From a virus: DNA of 40,285 nt. The notes under the pieces are model-generated. The model searched no databases. It was given only the letters and a program-made list of their open reading frames with translations, and was not told the origin of the DNA. The stretch covers positions 1 to 40,285 of the IMG/VR virus record IMGVR_UViG_3300009034_000105; one strand, given 5' to 3'. A program made the translations under genes and the position numbers. Positions 30,801-37,950 of this stretch are shown in pieces. How positions within the stretch are numbered: the first letter of the stretch is position 1; the number at the start of each line of letters is the position of its first letter.

Positions 30801-32055
30801 GTACAGGATTAACTAATTCAACTTCTTTACCTCTACCTCCAGTCATTGCAAAATTTGCTATTGTTTTTTGTGCTTCTGGTGAATTACCTCGCTCAGCCAA
30901 TTTTATTAATAGATTCTTTTTTAAAGTTTCTTGTATTCTTGATTTTTTTATAGCATTATAAATAGCTTTATCAGTTCCCATTCTACTTAATTGAGATAAA
31001 TTGACAACTCCCATTGTTAATAGAATAGAAAGTAAATCTTCTTTATCTATTCTACCATCTTTAATTAATTGTGAAGTTACAGCCCAACCACCGCTAACAC
31101 CAGTAGCAGCTAAATGTCGAGGTATAAATTTTTTTATTGGTAATCTACCAAGAACTGCACCGAAACCAAAATTACTTATTCCAACTTTCAATAAGTCTGG
31201 AGCATCAAATCTCTTTTCCCTTACTTGTTTTATAGCCCGATCACTTATTCCTTTAACCGCCCAGGCAAAACCTTCTGTTGCCATTCTTGTAACCCATTTT
31301 AACATATTCGGAGTCAATTTTGCTAAAAATGGCATAGTCTTAAATGATTTTACAATTATTGGTACAACTGCAAGTTGTTTTAATAAATACAATGAAGTGC
31401 TAAAACCAGCTATATTACCAATCACATTATAAAATTTATATATATCACTATTCGGTTTATAATCAGTTGTATCTTTACCAATAAAACCACCTGAAAAACC
31501 ACCTGAAAAACTATCCATAATATCTGTAATTGTCGATAATCTTGATTTTCTTCTTTTCCAAAATATTTTTCTGTCTCTTTCACTTAATTTTTTGAATATC
31601 TCTTCATCTATCTCTATTTGTTTTCTTCTTTCTAAATTAATTATTCCTTGCTTAATTCTATCGGGCTCTGTTATCTCTATTTTCCCAACTTTCTCTTTTA
31701 ATGCTTCCGGCACTCTCCAGTCTATCTTTTCTTTTATCATAGTTATATTTTCTTTTATCATTTCAACATCTTCTTTAGTTGCTTCAGGTTTGACCTTGAT
31801 TCCAAGTTCCCTTCCTATCTTTTCATAATTTATTCTCTCTTTAGAAACTGCCGGTAAGTATTCTTCAATCCTGATTGTAGGATCATATTTCCTTAGATTA
31901 GTCAATATTTTTTTGTCGGTATAATCTATAAATTCAGGGAAAGCTTTTTTAAAATTGGTAGGATTCTTTAACTTTTCCCATATCCAAGTATCGCTCTTTT
32001 CTGGATAGGATTCAGGATAGCGTCTTTTAAACTCATTAATAATAATATTTGCCAT
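27892..32055 (-). CDS. Very large internal virion/ejection protein
   Basis: 1387 residues, by far the longest single-frame gene wholly inside the window. The N-terminus holds a small domain (INEFKRRYPESYPEKSDTWI). Hydrophobic stretches lie at about 215-245 and 320-340; very long basic helices occupy about 350-800; the C-terminus is basic with aromatic patches (MFSSWTLNNYF, YTRQYFKGLIPFYY). Size, lack of signal and place before the endolysin match T7 gp16-type proteins that leave the head and span the cell envelope. No lytic transglycosylase motif is visible. No clear ribosome site; probably coupled to the gene before it. Confidence 0.65.
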   Translation of the reverse strand: MANIIINEFKRRYPESYPEKSDTWIWEKLKNPTNFKKAFPEFIDYTDKKILTNLRKYDPTIRIEEYLPAVSKERINYEKIGRELGIKVKPEATKEDVEMIKENITMIKEKIDWRVPEALKEKVGKIEITEPDRIKQGIINLERRKQIEIDEEIFKKLSERDRKIFWKRRKSRLSTITDIMDSFSGGFSGGFIGKDTTDYKPNSDIYKFYNVIGNIAGFSTSLYLLKQLAVVPIIVKSFKTMPFLAKLTPNMLKWVTRMATEGFAWAVKGISDRAIKQVREKRFDAPDLLKVGISNFGFGAVLGRLPIKKFIPRHLAATGVSGGWAVTSQLIKDGRIDKEDLLSILLTMGVVNLSQLSRMGTDKAIYNAIKKSRIQETLKKNLLIKLAERGNSPEAQKTIANFAMTGGRGKEVELVNPVQTVFMLRFGQLYSKVHNKYKKRFADLYMRRMKTYLDKKLPTHEAADKAFQEIENILLRYKDYRNSAMLTKNYITRFVYELKKGNPIKKSLENTKRIVKEFADFRKIAVDMKKFRKTDISMLNRLRGLIGKDKVTKKDLAKLFLREKTKITEKIFSKLSKEQIKNLKVEFKKTAPIVAKSTSIQEAEFLARQRLIRNTTKLAIERLDIKPETKKEAIKFVDNRINQVIKQFKDAKKLSKEGIRIKEISPLQMVTELERKKDISTAYKKLSEGLYKELKNFKTLTKDEKTGILSSSYLGTWLKGKGLLQEGRKITDIKEFKKFLPFFEKREINEINFVAKRLIGITKQEIPPQLMIHTEGRPLGVGVTSPITPADYTLSKYGLTFAADEMTDAMTAPMIASEMKSIFINKLMKEHKKLAKVNKINFKQSLKNLWEYMDKGDLVKDKLNKFELDKAKILRTETLEMFDKVNYIRRMAGQKEILRLNDYITHILKPTILNDIYTTGTIPVQLAKAMRYIPTRSLFLRTAQHRVDKLLDHLIIKDPYKSMRAMYSINLRYIYTAKAMQRLQPIKYIIQDSSKFDATVVRFMENQMRTLAKRPLKFEENINNTLENLFSGTLRTMGMKISKRPWRDTVNLVSALSHLAYLDMRPKFFIRNVGGQGASVWAMEGTAAFTWAIKHMFSKKGKRILKLIGEYKTRIPMEAAEKSFMNKLWRGAFLNVSASDNLNVRTAILASFYRGIKRFKNVRLAVEYAQREFRTTQWSYLRVNLPPILQSDTGRMAFMFSSWTLNNYFRRIPEIIRRAFKGYDVWGNKVGLTERLALFRFITWGAASQSLKLANVNFMWQLYQAQGLTTPPGFAPILRGAWYLNRTIIDFANGRDNLAYQNWYYTRQYFKGLIPFYYTGKDIKDVATGKKPYKSLFFYQYKFEKKPKTIEQIQQRKIKKELDSMKKTKSLIKLQQKRLIKELKGLR

Positions 32056-32061
32056 ATCATA

Positions 32062-33141
32062 TTAGTCAAATTTAATTACTGGTTCACCAATTACTCTTTT
32101 TATCGCCGGAGTTTTAGGTATAACGAACGCTCTTTTTTTTCTTAATCCTGTAAGAATAGGAATTACTGCTTCTTCAGTTTTTATTTTCTTAACATTCCAC
32201 ATATCTGATAAAGCAGAAAAGATAGGTCTTGAATAAGTCAATGCTTGTGAATAACTCATTTGTGGACTAATTAAATTCATAACTTGAGCGTCTAAATGTT
32301 CTAAAATCTGTGCTAAATTAGTATCCAAATTTATTTTTTCACCTTCAATTTCAACAACTGGAACAACCGACCTTTGTTTTTTTAAGCCATCTATATTAGA
32401 AAAAATCCTTTTCAGCAATGTCTGCTTTGCCATTCGCTCCTCCGGGCTTTCTCTACCTACTCCTCTATACATTGCTCTTGTTCTTGACAGTGATAATCCT
32501 GTCATTTTTTCAAGGTCGGTTTTTTTTGGTATCTTTTCGTTAAATTTTCTTATTGATTTATTATATTTGCTTCTTGAACTTGTAAATAAATTTTCTGCAT
32601 CTTCAAGTTCTTCTTTTATACTTTTACCAGCTCTTTTATTTGCTGTATTTACTAATTCCATTACCACCCCAGCAAAATTTTTATTTGCACTAATCGTATT
32701 ACCTGCTGATATTTCAGAAGGTAATTTTTCTTTCTGTTCATCACTTAAAGGAACATTAAGTCTTTTAGAAATATCTAAAGCAATTTGACTTGCTGTCTCT
32801 CCACTCCGTATAACTCTTTTTAAATATTTACCTGCATTTATTGTCGGTAATACTGTTTCTCCTCTTTTTAAAAGTTCTTTATATTCTTCAACTCTTGATT
32901 TTTGACTATTCATTTCAGTTTCAGCTTTTCTTAAATTAGATTCATATTCTCCTATATCCCCACCAACTAAACCTGTAAGCCATCGGCGATAAGGACTAAT
33001 AGCCCAATCATCAGCAGCGATTTCTCTCATAACTTGTTCTGCTCCTGCCCTTGTACCAATCAATGCCCCTGCGATTCCTCTACCCCACCTTTCAGCAGCA
33101 GTGGGTGGTTTTGCAAATGCTTCTACTAACGGTGTTACCAT
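32062..33141 (-). CDS. Putative ejection/internal virion protein
   Basis: 359 residues with GGAG 7 nt before the ATG. N-terminus has Gly/Ala-rich helices (WGRGIAGALIGTRAG), then a coiled coil (about 68-95, 170-215) and a basic tail. Sits between other putative ejection proteins. Function inferred from position. Confidence 0.55.
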   Translation of the reverse strand: MVTPLVEAFAKPPTAAERWGRGIAGALIGTRAGAEQVMREIAADDWAISPYRRWLTGLVGGDIGEYESNLRKAETEMNSQKSRVEEYKELLKRGETVLPTINAGKYLKRVIRSGETASQIALDISKRLNVPLSDEQKEKLPSEISAGNTISANKNFAGVVMELVNTANKRAGKSIKEELEDAENLFTSSRSKYNKSIRKFNEKIPKKTDLEKMTGLSLSRTRAMYRGVGRESPEERMAKQTLLKRIFSNIDGLKKQRSVVPVVEIEGEKINLDTNLAQILEHLDAQVMNLISPQMSYSQALTYSRPIFSALSDMWNVKKIKTEEAVIPILTGLRKKRAFVIPKTPAIKRVIGEPVIKFD

Positions 33142-33145
33142 AATA

Positions 33146-33520
33146 TTACTCCTTCAACCATTTACGAAATTCCTCAGGCTTTAAATCTCTCTGTTTTATT
33201 TTCCATTCTCTCATTGTTTCCATTAAATCATTATATAATTTTGGATTTATTTCCTCTTTCGGAAATTTGTGTGGTCGTTTTGCATATTCCACGAATGTAT
33301 CTGCTATAACATTATTCAGAGTATTCCAATCCTCTTGGGTCATTCCTTTTACTGCACCTATTCCACCTTCTTTTTCCGGGAATATATTACTTAACCAATC
33401 AAGCGCATTAGTTTGACTACCCTGAACTAAAATACTATTCATCAAGGTTCGTAATGTATAGCCACCGAATAATTTTTTATCGGGATTGCCAACCATCGCT
33501 TTTGCTATTTTGTCTGCCAT
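33146..33520 (-). CDS. Hypothetical virion-region protein, 124 residues
   Basis: Begins MADKIAKAMVGNPDKKLFGG after AAAGGAG. Includes GGYTLRTLMNSILVQG and a basic helical C-terminus. In the ejection-protein block, but no family recognised. Confidence 0.6.
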   Translation of the reverse strand: MADKIAKAMVGNPDKKLFGGYTLRTLMNSILVQGSQTNALDWLSNIFPEKEGGIGAVKGMTQEDWNTLNNVIADTFVEYAKRPHKFPKEEINPKLYNDLMETMREWKIKQRDLKPEEFRKWLKE

Positions 33521-33532
33521 AATTTTACTCCT

Positions 33533-34150
33533 TTAAGCTAAAGGAATTGGTCTCATTAATTCTTCTTCTATAGTATTTTTTTTTGTAGTTTTAGGTTTAT
33601 AACCTTCAAATGCTTTTACTAAACCCCTGCCAATTTCTTCTTCCGCCCATTGTGCCCACGGTGCTCCAATAGTACCAAGTAAATCTGCAAATGGGTCTCC
33701 TACTGCAAGTTGTTTTTGAATACTTGGTATAATTTGTGCCATTGCGAGCATTCTTTGAGCATGTGCCTGCTCTACTCTAAATTTTTCCTGCATTTCTTGC
33801 CTTTGTATAGAAGTCATTGCTCTTAATTGCTCAGCCGCTTCTGTTTTACTTAATTTCCGCCCTGCTGCAAGTTCTACAGGACTACCAAGTAATCGTCTTT
33901 GACTAAATCTACGCTCCTGCTCTTTTGCTTGAGTTCGAAAAATTCCTTGAATATCCTTTTTTGCTTGCTCTCTTAATCTCCCATAAATCTCTGATATTCC
34001 TTTTAGAGCTTCTGTTGGTTTAGACTGCATTAATTCTATCAATGATTTTATCTGTGCTGCACTTTTCTCCTGTCCTTTTTTGCCAGATAAATAGGAAAAA
34101 ATGCCCTGTCCAATTTGTATCCCCAAGGCTGCTGCTATTGGTAATGGCAT
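33533..34150 (-). CDS. Putative ejection protein, 205 residues
   Basis: N-terminal Gly/Ala/Ile segment (PIAAALGIQIGQGIFSYLSG) followed by long Gln/Arg-rich helices (REQAKKDIQGIFRTQAKEQ; MQEKFRVEQAHAQRML). This is the typical look of P22 gp7/gp14 and T7 gp14 class internal proteins that form the DNA conduit. GAGGTGATATT before the ATG. Confidence 0.6.
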   Translation of the reverse strand: MPLPIAAALGIQIGQGIFSYLSGKKGQEKSAAQIKSLIELMQSKPTEALKGISEIYGRLREQAKKDIQGIFRTQAKEQERRFSQRRLLGSPVELAAGRKLSKTEAAEQLRAMTSIQRQEMQEKFRVEQAHAQRMLAMAQIIPSIQKQLAVGDPFADLLGTIGAPWAQWAEEEIGRGLVKAFEGYKPKTTKKNTIEEELMRPIPLA

Positions 34151-34159
34151 AATATCACC

Positions 34160-34420
34160 TCATTTTGATATGATTCGGTTTCTATTAAAATCAATAGATT
34201 GAATATTACTTATATTATGATTTTTCTTAACATATGTTAAGTAATCGTTGAGTTTCCTGTTCTCATCTGCAATTTGTCTCATTATTGCTACTTCATCCGT
34301 ATTATAATCAATTCTCAATTTGCCTATCATCATAGTCAAACCATCAATCTTTTTACGAAAATCAGCAAGTTTGTCCCGCTCATCTTTTGTCATTTTAAAT
34401 TTCTTTTTATCTTTGCCCAT
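34160..34420 (-). CDS. Small coiled-coil protein
   Basis: 86 residues, strongly charged helix (KKFKMTKDERDKLADFRKK, then DEVAIMRQIADENRKL). GGAGG precedes the ATG. It overlaps the membrane protein gene before it by 14 nt. Function unknown. Confidence 0.55.
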   Translation of the reverse strand: MGKDKKKFKMTKDERDKLADFRKKIDGLTMMIGKLRIDYNTDEVAIMRQIADENRKLNDYLTYVKKNHNISNIQSIDFNRNRIISK

Positions 34421-34586
34421 TCTTTTTACCTCCGTTTTTGATATAACTTATTCCTGCCTTAACCATACCTTTAACAACAAATATCATGGCAACCCCAATA
34501 AAACCAAAATTAGCATTGATTAACAAATCAACTTTAGTCTTAAGGACTGCTACATCGATACAAAGTTGTCTTATTATTTCTTCCAT
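34407..34586 (-). CDS. Small one-transmembrane protein, 59 residues
   Basis: Begins MEEIIRQLCIDVAVLKTKVD, then a hydrophobic segment (INANFGFIGVAMIFVVKG) and a basic end (KNGGKKNGQR). The ATG overlaps the fibre stop (TAATG). Its form (short helix, one membrane span, basic tail) fits a holin-like or membrane accessory protein; not certain. Confidence 0.5.
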   Translation of the reverse strand: MEEIIRQLCIDVAVLKTKVDLLINANFGFIGVAMIFVVKGMVKAGISYIKNGGKKNGQR

Positions 34587-36985
34587 TATGCTATTAAACC
34601 ATGTGCTTGCAATCTATCTATAATTGCATTTATTGCTGTTCTTGCCTCTGCATCTATTGTTGTTCCTCCCGAAGGGTCTGATATAGTTGCTCCCTGTGCC
34701 CCCACAACTTGAGTGTCCCCAACTTTAAGTACTGAACCAATCAAGTTAATATCTTTATTGCTTTCCCATATCCCACTGACCCTGCCAAGTTGAAAATAAG
34801 TAGTATTGTCCTCATCCCATAATTTTAATCTATAATCTTTCGCTGTATCTTTTGTACCATAAAGACCTAATCTTTTAAATCCAGCAGCTCCTCCAGATGA
34901 ACCACCACCAAAATAAAAATCTAAGAAAGTACCACTTTTAGACATCCACCATTCAGCCCAATTACCTACACCAGCCCCAACTCTAAATCTTGTCGAAATT
35001 CCACTTGAGTCCATTCCAAAATAGTAATTAAAAGAAGGTGAATCCATTAGCCAGAACCCTGTTCCATACACACTTAACCAGCTATTTGCACTATCCCAAA
35101 ACATTTCTATATCATCATCAGTACCGAAATATAATTTTTTGTCATCACCAAATTTCTGACTTCCATAAATACTTAACTGTGCATTGACTTCTAAACTTGC
35201 TACATCAGTAATATCACCGCTATTAAGACCAAGACTATTACAGGTAAGCTCGTCATTAATATTTAATGCAGTATTAAACTCAAATCTACTTAATGTATCG
35301 TTATATTTCAAAGTCTTATTATAACCTGTACCATCAAAAAAAGTTATTATACCAGCAGTTGTACTACTATGTCCAAGAAATAAATCCTCAGTGAATGTGG
35401 CTCCTGCACCATAAAAATTTTCAAAAGTTGCTAATCCATCAGAATCTACTGAACCTCTTTCAACATTATTATAATCTTTAAATAAAACTTTATTAACTCC
35501 TGCATTATCACCCATTCTCAATAATAAATTTATCCCTGAAGGGGCACAAATTTCTTGAGTTCTATGTGTTTGAATAATTACTTTTCCAGTAGCTGCATTA
35601 GCAAAACTTACATGTGCAAAATGAACTATTTGACCTGTTGTAGGAATCACATTTGTAATTGCTGTCAAAGATGAACCGGCATAATTATTCGCAGCTAAAT
35701 ATAAAGAATCACCATCACTCCAATTCTCTGCACCACCAGAAGTATTAACCTCTGTCAATTCGCCTCTCATAGCTACTAAACCTGTCGCAAGATTAGGTAT
35801 AGATTCAGCAGTCATTCCGATTACATGTGTTTTATCCCAATCTGTATTACCTGCAATTTCAATCGTAGGTAATTGACCTGATGCACCTGAAACATATACT
35901 GGAAGTCCTTTTCCTATTGTTGCTCCAGAGGCATTTTTTACTGTTAATGATACTCTGACAGGAGTACCAATTCCAACATTTATTAAATTTGAACCATCAC
36001 CATAATAAAACGGTGCATATAAATTATCATTGAACTCGAATCGTACAGATGCAGAATTCCATTTTAAGCCTTTAGTTACAGCAGTATCAAGAAATAAACT
36101 GTAATTATTTAAAAGTTGTAAATTTTCAGCAACTCTTAAACTACTATTAAATTCAAATCTTGAATTTACAGAACCCCATTTCAAAGATTTCGTATTTGCA
36201 GTATCAAGATACAATGGTTTATTATCATCAAGTCTTAATTCCCCTGTTAAATCAAGGTTTGCGAATAAAGGTGAACCGTCGGTATGCAAATCTGCTAATT
36301 GTGCATTAGTATCAACTAAATTATCATAATCCGTTTGGTTTAAATGATAACCTGCACTATCTCCAAAAATATTAGATAAATCATTGTGATTAAATATTCC
36401 TGCCATCTTAACCCAAGCAGTACTATTATAAATATAAAATGTATCCTCATCTTCTACACCACAGGCATAGCTTTCATTCGGGGTAGTAAATTCCCAAGCA
36501 GTACCATTCCATTCTGCTATATCATCATCGTGTCCAGCCCAAGCTCCAGTACCGCCAGTTGCTACAATGTACCTATCTCCTGTTGACGGACTTCCTGGAG
36601 GTGCAGTTAAATCTTTATCCAATACGCTTTTTTGCCAATCGACTCCCTGTGCAAACTGCTGAACATAGGATTGCGTTGCCAAAATGTCACTTGAAGTAAC
36701 GAGCCTGACTTCATCTATCCCCTCAAGCATTAATGCTTTTTTAGCTTCACCAGTATCGTCAAATGTCCAGAGACCATAATCCTCTGTAAATGGCTTGACA
36801 AACTGTAAATTCATTCCAAGCCCTTCGTGAATATTCCAAAGTTGAGTATCTATACCACGCCAATTATCATTTAAACAAAGACCGCTTGTATTCTCTGTTC
36901 CATCAGGTAAAATATCAGTAAGTTCTGCAAAAGGTGTCTCGTTTAACTGCCATATTCCAAAACCATAATGTGCTGTTATAGCCAT
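34586..36985 (-). CDS. Tail fibre protein with DUF2793 segment
   Basis: 799 residues. N-terminal virion-anchor region (1-100); around residues 118-170 a DUF2793-like segment (TAPPGSPSTGDRYIVATGGT... AEWNGTAWEF); repeated beta units with YLDTANTKSLKW and FLDTAVTKGLKW, each followed by RFEFN, forming a shaft; and the classic C-terminal ISDPSGGTTIDAEART... LQAHGLIA tip. It contacts the host surface, with host range likely set by the middle-to-C-terminal region. GAGGAG 8 nt before the ATG. Confidence 0.88.
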   Translation of the reverse strand: MAITAHYGFGIWQLNETPFAELTDILPDGTENTSGLCLNDNWRGIDTQLWNIHEGLGMNLQFVKPFTEDYGLWTFDDTGEAKKALMLEGIDEVRLVTSSDILATQSYVQQFAQGVDWQKSVLDKDLTAPPGSPSTGDRYIVATGGTGAWAGHDDDIAEWNGTAWEFTTPNESYACGVEDEDTFYIYNSTAWVKMAGIFNHNDLSNIFGDSAGYHLNQTDYDNLVDTNAQLADLHTDGSPLFANLDLTGELRLDDNKPLYLDTANTKSLKWGSVNSRFEFNSSLRVAENLQLLNNYSLFLDTAVTKGLKWNSASVRFEFNDNLYAPFYYGDGSNLINVGIGTPVRVSLTVKNASGATIGKGLPVYVSGASGQLPTIEIAGNTDWDKTHVIGMTAESIPNLATGLVAMRGELTEVNTSGGAENWSDGDSLYLAANNYAGSSLTAITNVIPTTGQIVHFAHVSFANAATGKVIIQTHRTQEICAPSGINLLLRMGDNAGVNKVLFKDYNNVERGSVDSDGLATFENFYGAGATFTEDLFLGHSSTTAGIITFFDGTGYNKTLKYNDTLSRFEFNTALNINDELTCNSLGLNSGDITDVASLEVNAQLSIYGSQKFGDDKKLYFGTDDDIEMFWDSANSWLSVYGTGFWLMDSPSFNYYFGMDSSGISTRFRVGAGVGNWAEWWMSKSGTFLDFYFGGGSSGGAAGFKRLGLYGTKDTAKDYRLKLWDEDNTTYFQLGRVSGIWESNKDINLIGSVLKVGDTQVVGAQGATISDPSGGTTIDAEARTAINAIIDRLQAHGLIA

Positions 36986-36988
36986 AAT

Positions 36989-37249
36989 TTATACTCCTCT
37001 TAATTTCCTTTTTCCTTCTTTAATTTCATCTTTATCAAAATATCGGGATAAAAAATTATTGTGCTTAATATTTTTCCCGAAAGAATCATTATGATATTTT
37101 ACCATAATATCAAAAATTTTATTTCTGTCTGTCAAATTTTTAATAGAATCTAAAACTTTTTTTGCCTGCCCAACATCGCCACATTTTACATTCTTCATTC
37201 TATTTTTACATAACTTTATTGCCCGCTCTTTAAAAGTTCCTTTAATCAT
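36989..37249 (-). CDS. Hypothetical basic protein, 86 residues
   Basis: Begins MIKGTFKERAIKLCKNRMKN; ATGA overlap with the previous gene. Basic, helical (KKVLDSIKNLTDRNKIFDIM). Between small tail genes and fibre; function unknown. Confidence 0.6.
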   Translation of the reverse strand: MIKGTFKERAIKLCKNRMKNVKCGDVGQAKKVLDSIKNLTDRNKIFDIMVKYHNDSFGKNIKHNNFLSRYFDKDEIKEGKRKLRGV

Positions 37250-37410
37250 AACCTATATCCATACTTCGTACCATAATACATACCATAACCATCAAATAAA
37301 TTTAACGGTATATCAATTAATATATCTCTTATAACTGCTTTCTGAAAAACTCCTTCATCGTCTTTCAAGCCTTCAATAAAAACTTCCTTAAATTCTTCTT
37401 CTTCAAGCAT
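37246..37410 (-). CDS. Hypothetical 54-residue protein
   Basis: Begins MLEEEEFKEVFIEGLKDDEG and ends YGMYYGTKYGYRL. It overlaps the gene before it by 8 nt and the next by ATGA. Acidic start, Gly/Tyr-rich end. No family recognised. Confidence 0.55.
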   Translation of the reverse strand: MLEEEEFKEVFIEGLKDDEGVFQKAVIRDILIDIPLNLFDGYGMYYGTKYGYRL

Positions 37411-37801
37411 TTCTTGTCATATCCTTCCTAAAAATAAGGTTTCCTCTTATAGCTGTATAAACTTTATCAATCTTACTAAATTCTACATCGAAAGGAAAAA
37501 TATCTGATCTCAAAACTTTAGTATTGTCGCTATCTAACAATATAGCCATTTGATTGATTTCAGTCAAGTTATAATCTATTGCCTGATTATCAACAGATAA
37601 ATATATCCCGTTTGGAACTCCACTAATCCTTGTTTTCTGTATAACTGAATCTTGATTTTCATATTCGTCTCTCAATGTAAATCTCAAATTAAAAACAGAT
37701 AAATTGACAAGTTCTCTATTTAAATCAAAAAAAGCTAATTTTATAAGTACACTATCCGCTCTGTAAACCAGATAATCAAAGTCCTCTGTTGGTTTTGCCA
37801 T
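37403..37801 (-). CDS. Small beta-rich tail-region protein, 132 residues
   Basis: ATG at 37801 chosen with GAGAGG 8 nt upstream; a TTG at 37807 is too close to it. Beta pattern: DYLVYRADSVLIKLAFFDLN, FNLRFTLRDEYENQDS, YTAIRGNLIFRK. The ligand-like layout recalls N-terminal baseplate/fibre adaptor domains (BppU type). Likely a structural adaptor of the tail, not proven. Confidence 0.55.
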   Translation of the reverse strand: MAKPTEDFDYLVYRADSVLIKLAFFDLNRELVNLSVFNLRFTLRDEYENQDSVIQKTRISGVPNGIYLSVDNQAIDYNLTEINQMAILLDSDNTKVLRSDIFPFDVEFSKIDKVYTAIRGNLIFRKDMTRNA

Positions 37802-37803
37802 TA

Positions 37804-37950
37804 TCAAACCTCTCTTATATTATAGTCTATAATTCTCAAGTTTTCAATAATCAATTTCAAATTCTCATTATAAATATTTACCTTTTCTTCATCAGTCATT
37901 TCAGAATCAATATATTTTAAGTTTAATTGTAAATTTTTATAATCAGGCAT
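37804..37950 (-). CDS. Hypothetical 48-residue protein
   Basis: Begins MPDYKNLQLNLKYIDSEMTD; helical with acidic middle. The ATG overlaps the stop of the giant tail gene (TAATG). Its last codons hold the ribosome site of the following gene. No family recognised. Confidence 0.5.
   Translation of the reverse strand: MPDYKNLQLNLKYIDSEMTDEEKVNIYNENLKLIIENLRIIDYNIREV

Noticed and set aside
31001-31432. Plus-strand frame of 143 codons opposite the large ejection protein
   Set aside because: Shadow frame in an AT-rich antisense stretch, without start signals.
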